This document shows, piece after piece, positions 9,362-17,447 of a stretch of DNA of 38,579 nucleotides. Position 1 is the first letter of the stretch, and each line of letters opens with the position of its first letter. The stretch lies in IMG/VR virus record IMGVR_UViG_3300027816_000206, positions 1 to 38,579 of that record, one strand, 5' to 3'. The notes under the pieces are model-generated. The model was not told the origin of the DNA. It did no database searches and was given only the letters and a program-made list of their open reading frames with translations. Source of the stretch: a virus. The translations under genes were made by a program, and so were the position numbers.

Positions 9362-11172
9362 TGAGTAGTAGAATAGAAGATAGAGTAGTATTGGGGTCTT
9401 TAAGGTACAAGTCAGCACCTAATAGCAACTTATTATTTCAAGTACCGTTAGTACAGACGGTTAAAGAAAATATTGAATTTGATAGAACTATCAATTTTGA
9501 TTTACAACAGTTATATGATGACGAAAGACAAAGGTCAACAATATTCAGACCTATCGCTAAATTATCATTATTGTTTGATAACAAATATTCTGGTGTTACA
9601 TCATATTATCCATATAAATCATCATTGTATTATGAAAATGTACAATCATTAGTTACGAATATTTGTACATTAAGCTCAATAAGTCTTTATTCGGGATATC
9701 CTCAATATTATGAATTTGATTTTATGAGGATTGATAATGATATCTCAGGTTATACTTCTCCTGATGTTACCAATAACATACATAAATTTTTTATTAATAA
9801 AAGTGCTGACACATATAATTGGTCCATTAACATGAGTTATGCGTATGATAACATTAAAAATAAACAAATGTCCGCATTTGATAAAGATTCTAACACTACT
9901 TTAAATTGGGTGGCATCTGATGGAATACCATTTGTTGTTTATAGAACCATGGACCAAAATCAGACAGTTATTTCATTTAGGTGCCCTATAACTCACGGAC
10001 TTTCAGTTGGGGAATATGTTAAATTAAGTATTGATTATTTAGGTCAAGATACGTTCCAAGTATATTCGTTAGGTGACCCATACTATGGGACTGATGAATA
10101 TATTTTTAATATTTATGATATTGGATTTACAGGTACCACATTTGTAAGTGGTGTGACGGGTACTTTTAAAAGAATAATTGATATTAATAATAGTGGTGAT
10201 ACTATTTCGGAATATTATGTTAGAAGACATAAAATTTTAACTGAAAGTGATGATTTAGTATTAGGTAAATCAGGATTTGAGCAACAGATATTTAAACAAC
10301 AAAAAAAGAATGAAAGGGCAACCTATACACCAAATAAACAAAGTAGAATATCATTAAAAAATGGTAATACTGTGTATACGGCCTCATTTAATGAAGACAT
10401 TGACATTTCATCATTAAGAGATAATCAAAATAGACCCTTAAGTGAATTATTTTACACTATAGTGTGGAAAGGTTATATGGGTTGGACTTTTGGTTTGTTA
10501 AGACCTGGTGGTGGTTATTATGGATTAAAACAAGGATGGGAATTTAATATACAACCATTAAGTACCAACCCTAACGCACCTAATAATTGGTGGGCTAATT
10601 CTAACACGAATTCAGATGCGGGATTTTCGGTTTTAAATTATACAACTACATTAGGAATACCTGGAAAACCATTTACATATATAAGACCAGTACAAAAGGG
10701 AGATATAGTTTTAGGAGATTACTGTGAGTGGAATAACTCGGAACAAACTGAAAGAGTTATTTCTGATTTATATCATAAATTTAGGTTTAATCCTTATTAT
10801 TTTAATATTGGACTAACTCCTGACTCAAACCCATTTGGTGATAATTGTCGTGGTTACTATTATAAGCCACACTATCCTTTAAAAATAAGGGCGTTCTCTA
10901 ATTATCTTGAAGAAGCTGATAGCCAAAATGTTGTAGGTATACCTGATTATGCTTATTACTCTACGACAGTTAACCAATTTATTTGGAGGGATTTATACCC
11001 ATATGGGTTTATTGACACTGAAAATGTTGGGGTTAATTATCCATATTTAAATAACGCCCACTACCCATATAGAGATATTATTTTCAGATTAATTAGTGAA
11101 GGGGATACTTATGATTATGGGATAACAAATAATACCGTAGTTGCGGAACCAACTGTTGACGATTGTGAATAA
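9361..11172 (+). CDS. Structural protein, probable baseplate/tail component
   Basis: A 603-residue protein of unknown fold that starts inside the previous stop (TAATG), so its translation is coupled to the giant wedge candidate. It is rich in Tyr, Asn and Asp with predicted beta structure throughout (SGVTSYYPYKSSLYYENV, ISEYYVRRHKI), and has a Tyr/Pro-rich C-terminus (RGYYYKPHYPLKIRAFSNYL, RDLYPYGFIDTENVG). No signal peptide, membrane segment or catalytic motif seen. By position it could correspond to T4 gp8 or gp10, but I see no specific motif that decides this. Virion function is inferred from operon context. Confidence 0.6.
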   Translation: MSSRIEDRVVLGSLRYKSAPNSNLLFQVPLVQTVKENIEFDRTINFDLQQLYDDERQRSTIFRPIAKLSLLFDNKYSGVTSYYPYKSSLYYENVQSLVTNICTLSSISLYSGYPQYYEFDFMRIDNDISGYTSPDVTNNIHKFFINKSADTYNWSINMSYAYDNIKNKQMSAFDKDSNTTLNWVASDGIPFVVYRTMDQNQTVISFRCPITHGLSVGEYVKLSIDYLGQDTFQVYSLGDPYYGTDEYIFNIYDIGFTGTTFVSGVTGTFKRIIDINNSGDTISEYYVRRHKILTESDDLVLGKSGFEQQIFKQQKKNERATYTPNKQSRISLKNGNTVYTASFNEDIDISSLRDNQNRPLSELFYTIVWKGYMGWTFGLLRPGGGYYGLKQGWEFNIQPLSTNPNAPNNWWANSNTNSDAGFSVLNYTTTLGIPGKPFTYIRPVQKGDIVLGDYCEWNNSEQTERVISDLYHKFRFNPYYFNIGLTPDSNPFGDNCRGYYYKPHYPLKIRAFSNYLEEADSQNVVGIPDYAYYSTTVNQFIWRDLYPYGFIDTENVGVNYPYLNNAHYPYRDIIFRLISEGDTYDYGITNNTVVAEPTVDDCE

Positions 11173-11980
11173 TAAATATAAATTTACTGTACCAGGGACT
11201 AATCAAAGTATATCTATTCCCATAGAAATCCAATGGGATTTTTTAGGGAGAGACGATAGTATTGATGTATATCAAGAAGATGTATTAAGAGTTATTGCGG
11301 GTTTACCTGAAGACTTTGAGGTTTTAAGGTTTGCTCATGACTCTTATACTAATAAAGAAATAACTTTGATAGATTATGAGTTTTATTTTTATTCTGGAGT
11401 CCCATCAAACGTTACCGCATCAACAATAACTGATTGGGGAAATAGTTATATATCTGAAGGATTTACAGGTCAAGAGTTATATTACAAAGCAAAACCTTTT
11501 ATTAAATCATTCTTCAAATTAGATTTTTATGATACGACCGATAGTGTAAAACAAGTTAATTGCTTCACAATAATTTTACCTGCTTATAATGGTATTTTTG
11601 AAAAAATAAATATATCACCAACACTAACAAATGTTAATGTTGATAAACCTAAATTCTTATTAGATTATATACCATCACCAAGTAAACCGTCAAAAAAAGA
11701 AGGGTTTTTTATTTATTGGTTAAAATCAAAAACATTTGTGGATTTAGATACTTTTTATATGAGTGTTAAATTTTTTGATGCTAAGCAAGGTGTTTATGTA
11801 AGAATGATGACAGTTCCACAATCTTCACTACCTAATAAATTTGTATTTAATAATGATGATTATTTCTATAATAAAGTAGTCCTAAATTATAATACTAAAA
11901 CGTATATGATTTATGATTATTTAGGAACTAGAGTGGGTGTTGGTAACCCAATAAAATGGTATGAATATGTTAACCCATAA
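11165..11980 (+). CDS. Probable tail/baseplate structural protein
   Basis: Unknown family, about 271 residues. There is no ATG near the beginning: the frame can start at TTG 11141, TTG 11156 or GTG 11165. I chose GTG 11165 because it overlaps the upstream stop by only 8 nt and gives a natural beginning (NNKYKFTVPGTNQSISIPIE). This is the only gene in the operon without an ATG option, a start worth checking. The content is beta-rich with charged patches (DDSIDVYQEDVLRVIAGLPE) and no recognised motif. Its TAA overlaps the next ATG by one base. Virion role from context only. Confidence 0.55.
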   Translation: MNNKYKFTVPGTNQSISIPIEIQWDFLGRDDSIDVYQEDVLRVIAGLPEDFEVLRFAHDSYTNKEITLIDYEFYFYSGVPSNVTASTITDWGNSYISEGFTGQELYYKAKPFIKSFFKLDFYDTTDSVKQVNCFTIILPAYNGIFEKINISPTLTNVNVDKPKFLLDYIPSPSKPSKKEGFFIYWLKSKTFVDLDTFYMSVKFFDAKQGVYVRMMTVPQSSLPNKFVFNNDDYFYNKVVLNYNTKTYMIYDYLGTRVGVGNPIKWYEYVNP

Positions 11981-13152
11981 TGGATGATAGAATATATAAT
12001 ATAAGAATATCCCCTGAAGTAATTAATGGAGATATATTCTTAGTTAATTTTACTGGTGACTCTTATAATGAAGAATTTGATATTGAGATTTGTTGTGACA
12101 TTTTCACAAGTGCTGTAACTAAGTATTACACAGGTCAAACCTATGTGTATTCGTCAATGACTGAAATACTTTCAGGAGGTACAAATGGAACTTCATTATT
12201 AACAGGGTTAACCATCCCAATATTTTTATCTGAAACTTGTATAGATATTGGGTATTATTCAACGTTTGATGGAGCTGTTTTACAGAAAGATGTAATGACT
12301 AATTTTTTATTTTCATCAACAACTCTAAATCCATATGAGTATTATTTTTATAATACATCTGATATTAACTCATTAAATTACTTACAGTTTTCCGATTATA
12401 AAGTAGATTGGGGTGATGGAACACCAGCTCAAACGGTTAGTTTTACTGCACCATTTTTCCAATCACATACGTATGTCCAAAGTGGAGATTATACTATATC
12501 TATGTCAGGTATGAGTCCTTGGGGATATAACATTGTGAAAAAAGATATTACAGTACCTTATACAAATGTAACAATCACAAATCCAAACGGGACTGCTTAT
12601 TTTGTTCCTGCAGGTGGAAATTGGTCCGCAACTCCAATTATGTATGATTATATTTTTAGTGGTGATTCTAATTGTGACTTAGACGTTTATAATTTTTCGG
12701 CAACACCAATAACAGTTACAGGTTACACAACATCAAATGTTAATGGGTTACAAGTTTATGGACCCAAATATAATTTATTTGGGGGTAATTTTAAATTAGG
12801 GGTCCAAGTAACGGGAACATCTGGAAATATTGGGACATATTGGGGACCTGACCCATCAAATACTTACACCGCCTATACAATTAATGACATTGACTATTAT
12901 GATTATAACGATGGAACTACAATATTCATTGTTCAAACATCGGGAATAACATCAGATATGTTAGTTTGTTCAGCATTAACAAAAAATGAAGTATTATTAA
13001 ACGTTATTGATGAAGCAGAAGTACAAACTGATGTATTTATTGATAGAGGAAAAGTAAGTGCTTACGAAAGAGTACAAAGATTAAATGAAGTTGATAATAT
13101 TGGTGAACTTACTAATTACGGATATAAGTTCTTCAATATTGTAAAATATTAA
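11980..13152 (+). CDS. PKD-domain structural protein
   Basis: A 390-residue protein with one clear PKD-like beta sandwich at about residues 100-195: the strand VDWGDGTPAQ is followed by SHTYVQSGDYTISM, the canonical WGDG...HTY...G-Y-hydrophobic pattern. PKD domains are protein-protein or protein-sugar spacer modules common in Bacteroidetes surface proteins and in phage tail/fibre proteins. The C-terminus has a helix-prone stretch (RGKVSAYERVQRLNEVDNIG) that may be an attachment region. It starts within the previous stop codon (TAATG) and is followed by a 30-nt A/T-rich gap. The exact position in the virion cannot be told from sequence. Confidence 0.65.
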   Translation: MDDRIYNIRISPEVINGDIFLVNFTGDSYNEEFDIEICCDIFTSAVTKYYTGQTYVYSSMTEILSGGTNGTSLLTGLTIPIFLSETCIDIGYYSTFDGAVLQKDVMTNFLFSSTTLNPYEYYFYNTSDINSLNYLQFSDYKVDWGDGTPAQTVSFTAPFFQSHTYVQSGDYTISMSGMSPWGYNIVKKDITVPYTNVTITNPNGTAYFVPAGGNWSATPIMYDYIFSGDSNCDLDVYNFSATPITVTGYTTSNVNGLQVYGPKYNLFGGNFKLGVQVTGTSGNIGTYWGPDPSNTYTAYTINDIDYYDYNDGTTIFIVQTSGITSDMLVCSALTKNEVLLNVIDEAEVQTDVFIDRGKVSAYERVQRLNEVDNIGELTNYGYKFFNIVKY

Positions 13153-13182
13153 ATAAAAATAATAAATTAATAACTAAATAAA

Positions 13183-14091
13183 ATGGCAACTGGCGTTTAC
13201 GGTACTATAAGACCCGCAGATGTTTCACCTGAAGATGTTGAGATAATTTTAAATTATACCCCATCTAGAGATGAGACAAACAATTTTCTATTAACAAAAT
13301 TGGATGCACCATCAATACTTAAACCGTATTTTAATAATGCTGACACTGGTGGTAATGCTAATGTTGAATTGTTAGGGGGTTTATATAATTTAACATTACC
13401 TTCCGATGTCTTTAATAGAATAGGTATATATACCCTTTATATAAGACCTGCTCAAATTAGAACTACAATTTTGGATTGTGGTGTTTTATCCGCACTACCT
13501 AATGTTAAAGGTATAGTAATTGATTTAAATGCGGTTCCAACTAACTATAGAAATAAATTTGTTAATCAAGGATTAGTTGGTTTTAGAGTTGAGTATTTAA
13601 ATTCTGATGGTACAAAAGTACCTAATTTTTTTAGATTAATTACCTCATCATTCTTTTGTGAGCCTGTGGTTCAAAATTTAACAAATACATCACAAAAAGC
13701 GATACGATACAGATATACCGATAGTAATACTAATTTAATATTTTGCACTTTATCACCATCATCGGCACCCACAAATAAACCAAATGCCACTCCATACATT
13801 GGGCAACCTGACCAAGATATTATTATAACTAATACATTTTTTAATCCAATAACTTTAGACATTGAATTGGCGGAACACGATTTCTCAACATTGGCAATTG
13901 CTCTTTATGGTAACCAAACTAAGTCAATGGATGACGGGATTTACACTGTTTACGACAGTAATAACAATATCTACAAACAATACAATCTTTATGAAATTAG
14001 AGACCAATTTAATAACCTATTGTATGAAGTTAGAGAAGATAGAGGTAATAACATTGATTTTAGTAAAAACTTTACAAATATAACTGAATAA
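13183..14091 (+). CDS. Structural protein of unknown family
   Basis: A 302-residue protein in the middle of the tail operon. The start follows an A/T-only leader (ACTAAATAAA-ATG). N-terminal MATGVYGTIRPADVSPEDVE and the block LYIRPAQIRTTILDCGVLSA suggest a small beta domain; the C-terminus has a repetitive strand pattern (DSNNNIYKQYNLYEIRDQFN). No catalytic or membrane motif is visible. The stop overlaps the ATG of the 1118-residue gene by one base, so the two are likely made in similar amounts. A virion role is inferred from context. Confidence 0.55.
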   Translation: MATGVYGTIRPADVSPEDVEIILNYTPSRDETNNFLLTKLDAPSILKPYFNNADTGGNANVELLGGLYNLTLPSDVFNRIGIYTLYIRPAQIRTTILDCGVLSALPNVKGIVIDLNAVPTNYRNKFVNQGLVGFRVEYLNSDGTKVPNFFRLITSSFFCEPVVQNLTNTSQKAIRYRYTDSNTNLIFCTLSPSSAPTNKPNATPYIGQPDQDIIITNTFFNPITLDIELAEHDFSTLAIALYGNQTKSMDDGIYTVYDSNNNIYKQYNLYEIRDQFNNLLYEVREDRGNNIDFSKNFTNITE

Positions 14092-17000
14092 TGGCGATTA
14101 AAAAATATACTTGCCCACCACAAAAAGCGTCAGGAGCGGGAACATTTTCCGATGAATTAGTTGGATTTCAGTTAGTGCAAGGTGGTGGGTTAACTCAAGG
14201 TAATTTTGAGTTCACAACATCGGTTACGGAAAAAGTTAATAGAAATTTTAACACAGGAGTTTTCTCCAACCCCATCAATTTAGAAGGGTTAGGTGTGAAT
14301 AGTATTGATGAATCTAAAGCTTTATTTGAAAACAATTTTAAAGTATATCCAAATTTTGATTTATCTCAGATTACTAATTTCACACTATATGGGTCAATGG
14401 TTAAAAGAATGTCAGTTTCTGTGGAAAAAATCATTAATTATTTCCCTGGAGCTATAGAGTCTAATTTTTTAGGTAAAGATTATACTACAGGACCAAGTGC
14501 TACTAATATAATATATAACCCTCAATTTGATGAAACTAGTTTTGATTTATCAATTTCAAAAATAAGTAACCCATTTGGTGTTGATTTTAGTGTTAACGCC
14601 ACAAGGAATATGGAACTAAATGAAGTTGAAGTTTCCGAGTTAAGGAATATGACAACTCAATATGGTAAGTATTCATTGTATCTTAACGATAACGGGTATT
14701 CCGTAAAAAGAATTGTATCAACAACATCATTGACATCTGGGATATTAACTATTGTTGTTGAGGGTAACCCATTTTCGGGTGAATCAACCACCAATCAAAC
14801 TTTAATTATTAGACCTAATGATTTAGAAGTTAATAAAGTTTTAAATGAATCGTTAGATGAGGTTGAAGATTTTTTACTGAATAGAAATGTAAACCCAAAA
14901 TATACTGCAACATTCAAGATACCTAAAGTAGGTGATGATGGAACATATTATACCGAGTATCAAAATTTAACTTGGCCTTTATTAGGTAAGTGGAACTTAG
15001 ATATCATAACGGGGGCATTCACTAATTACTTAAATAAATTAAACGAGGTAAGTATATCATTTGACGAATATAAGACAAATTTAATTTCACGGTTCTTAAC
15101 CACAGGGGCCTTCAATGAGTTTGATACCATTGGTAGAAAAGTTGAGAAAGTACTACAAATTTATGGTAGAAGTTTTGATGAAACAAAAAAGTTTATTGAT
15201 GCGTTAGCATATATTAATTCTGTTAATTACAATGTTGGTAATGACATACCGTCACAACTTTTAAAAAATTTAGCACAAACATTAGGATGGAGAACAAATA
15301 TCTCACCAATATCTAATGAGGAATTATTAAATTCTGTTTTTGGTCAAAAAAATACTGATAAGTCGGCATTTAGTGGTGTTGATAGTGTAATGACACCTGA
15401 TGAATTAAACTATCAATATTATAGAAACTTAGTTTTAAATTCGGCTTACCTATTTAAATCCAAAGGTACTAGAAAATCAATTGAAACTTTATTAACACTA
15501 ATTGGTGCACCTGAAGCGTTGGTTGAATTTAATGAGTATGTGTATTTAGCAGACCAAAAAATTAATATGACTCAGTTTGATTCATACTATGCTCAAATAT
15601 CGGGAGGTACGTATGTTCAAAATACGCCAGCATTAGACCCAAGTTATTTGTACTCTATAATGGGGGTTACGTATACAGGGTTCACAACTCAAGTCACGTT
15701 GCAAGATGTTAATATTGGTAGAGAAGAATATCCGATAGATGATAACGGTTTCCCATCGGCACCTGAAGATACGGAAGATTATTTTTTCCAAATAGGTAGT
15801 GGATGGTTTGAACAAACACCTCAACACAGGGCGTTAGAACAAGTTGATTTAACTAATAGCGTGTTTACTGGGTCCAACCCTAATTACCAAACGGTTTTAG
15901 AACCGTATTCATATGGACAAGTTTATTTAAATAGATTCCGTGAGTTTCCGTTCATGGATATCGGGTTTAGATTAAGACCAACTATTGATAATAATAAAAG
16001 TTGGACTGATAGAGAAATTGGTTTAAGAAGTAATTTAGATGGTAATTATAATGCAAGATATTTTACTAGTGATGATAAGTTAGTATTAAATGTTAAAAAC
16101 GTTGATTTATTTTTAAATCCTGCCCAAGGAATCGCATACGACATATGGTATATGTCAAGACAATATAATTTCCCAATACCTAATGAAGGGTTAAATTATG
16201 TACCACAAATTAGTCAATTTTACAGTATTAGCTCAATATACCAACCAGGTTCTGTTGATATAACTTATAGTGCTTCTACTATCATACCACCATTGTTTGA
16301 TATAACATTTAATTTTACAAATGTTTTAGGTACAATAAGTGGTGACGTAAGTGTAACTACAGGTATAACAATTTCGGCGGGTAGTACAACAGGTGTTACT
16401 AATGTAATATTACCTGATGATTATAGTGGGTTAACATTGACCAGTACGTTTACAAATATAAATGCAAATCCTAGTGAAATTTCATATGGACTTAGTGTTG
16501 TACCGTCATTCATTTCGGGTACAAGTGAAACGGTATTACCAACGCAATTTTACACTGTTTCACCGATAAACATTTACCCTAATAAAGGAGGTATTGATTG
16601 GACCGAAATAAATCCACAGCCAAAAATACAAACATTTTTTGAGTTCGCTCAAACTTTTTGGACTAATACCATTAATGTTAGAGATAGACAATTCAACTCA
16701 ACTAGAACTGGAGGTTACCCAACATTAGGTTCTATTTTTTGGAGGTATTTAGAATCTGAAGGCAGAATTGGTGTAAAGAACGATAATTTTTCATACAAAA
16801 CAATGATAGAATATGTCAATGGTCTTGGTGATTATTGGATTAGACTTGTTGAACAAATGATACCTGCGACAACCATATGGAATACAGGTGTTAAATATGA
16901 GAATTCAATCTTCCATAGACAAAAATTTGTATGGAGAAGACAAAGAGGATGTGAAATCATTCCTGTACCTTGTAAACCTTGTGAATTAACGACAAATATA

Positions 17001-17447
17001 TTTCCTGTTGATTGTCCTGTACAATCTACTGAATGTCCTGTTTATCCTTGGGATACAAATCCACAAATACAACAATTTAGTGGTGTTTTGGCTTATTTAT
17101 TAAATCAATATTTGACCGCCAACGGTTATACATTAAATGATTGTTTAATAAATTCATTAAACTCAAGTTGGTTTGTTGATATTAGAATAAATGATGTGGT
17201 AATTGTTCAAACACCATTCTTTAATGGGGTGGGATTAACAGTACCTAATATTAGTTATCCGACTACAACTACGGCTTGGTTATCAGGATTAACTGATTCA
17301 TTAGAATCTTTAAAAATCTATGGATATGATTATTATTTTACAACTGAAGATACTGTTGTTGTATTTAATAATATTTGTTCTGAAGATGATGATGGTGTTA
17401 ATTTAAAAATTAATGTCGGAATAAATTTTAATATATTATGTAATTAA
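14091..17447 (+). CDS. Large tail/baseplate structural protein
   Basis: An 1118-residue protein coupled by TAATG overlaps to the genes on both sides. The first 520 residues contain a helical section (VNKVLNESLDEVEDFLLNRN, YLNKLNEVSISFDEYKTNLI, YLFKSKGTRKSIETLLTLIG), the middle is beta-rich, and residues about 850-1000 carry an aromatic/Cys segment (ATTIWNTGVKYENSIFHRQK, CEIIPVPCKPCE, DCPVQSTECPVYPWD). The 'IWNTGVKYENSIFHRQKF' type of sequence is, in my recollection, shared by far-T4 tail proteins of Bacteroidetes phages, but I could not confirm this. No enzyme motif seen. It may form the outer baseplate or attach the fibre that follows. Confidence 0.62.
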   Translation: MAIKKYTCPPQKASGAGTFSDELVGFQLVQGGGLTQGNFEFTTSVTEKVNRNFNTGVFSNPINLEGLGVNSIDESKALFENNFKVYPNFDLSQITNFTLYGSMVKRMSVSVEKIINYFPGAIESNFLGKDYTTGPSATNIIYNPQFDETSFDLSISKISNPFGVDFSVNATRNMELNEVEVSELRNMTTQYGKYSLYLNDNGYSVKRIVSTTSLTSGILTIVVEGNPFSGESTTNQTLIIRPNDLEVNKVLNESLDEVEDFLLNRNVNPKYTATFKIPKVGDDGTYYTEYQNLTWPLLGKWNLDIITGAFTNYLNKLNEVSISFDEYKTNLISRFLTTGAFNEFDTIGRKVEKVLQIYGRSFDETKKFIDALAYINSVNYNVGNDIPSQLLKNLAQTLGWRTNISPISNEELLNSVFGQKNTDKSAFSGVDSVMTPDELNYQYYRNLVLNSAYLFKSKGTRKSIETLLTLIGAPEALVEFNEYVYLADQKINMTQFDSYYAQISGGTYVQNTPALDPSYLYSIMGVTYTGFTTQVTLQDVNIGREEYPIDDNGFPSAPEDTEDYFFQIGSGWFEQTPQHRALEQVDLTNSVFTGSNPNYQTVLEPYSYGQVYLNRFREFPFMDIGFRLRPTIDNNKSWTDREIGLRSNLDGNYNARYFTSDDKLVLNVKNVDLFLNPAQGIAYDIWYMSRQYNFPIPNEGLNYVPQISQFYSISSIYQPGSVDITYSASTIIPPLFDITFNFTNVLGTISGDVSVTTGITISAGSTTGVTNVILPDDYSGLTLTSTFTNINANPSEISYGLSVVPSFISGTSETVLPTQFYTVSPINIYPNKGGIDWTEINPQPKIQTFFEFAQTFWTNTINVRDRQFNSTRTGGYPTLGSIFWRYLESEGRIGVKNDNFSYKTMIEYVNGLGDYWIRLVEQMIPATTIWNTGVKYENSIFHRQKFVWRRQRGCEIIPVPCKPCELTTNIFPVDCPVQSTECPVYPWDTNPQIQQFSGVLAYLLNQYLTANGYTLNDCLINSLNSSWFVDIRINDVVIVQTPFFNGVGLTVPNISYPTTTTAWLSGLTDSLESLKIYGYDYYFTTEDTVVVFNNICSEDDDGVNLKINVGINFNILCN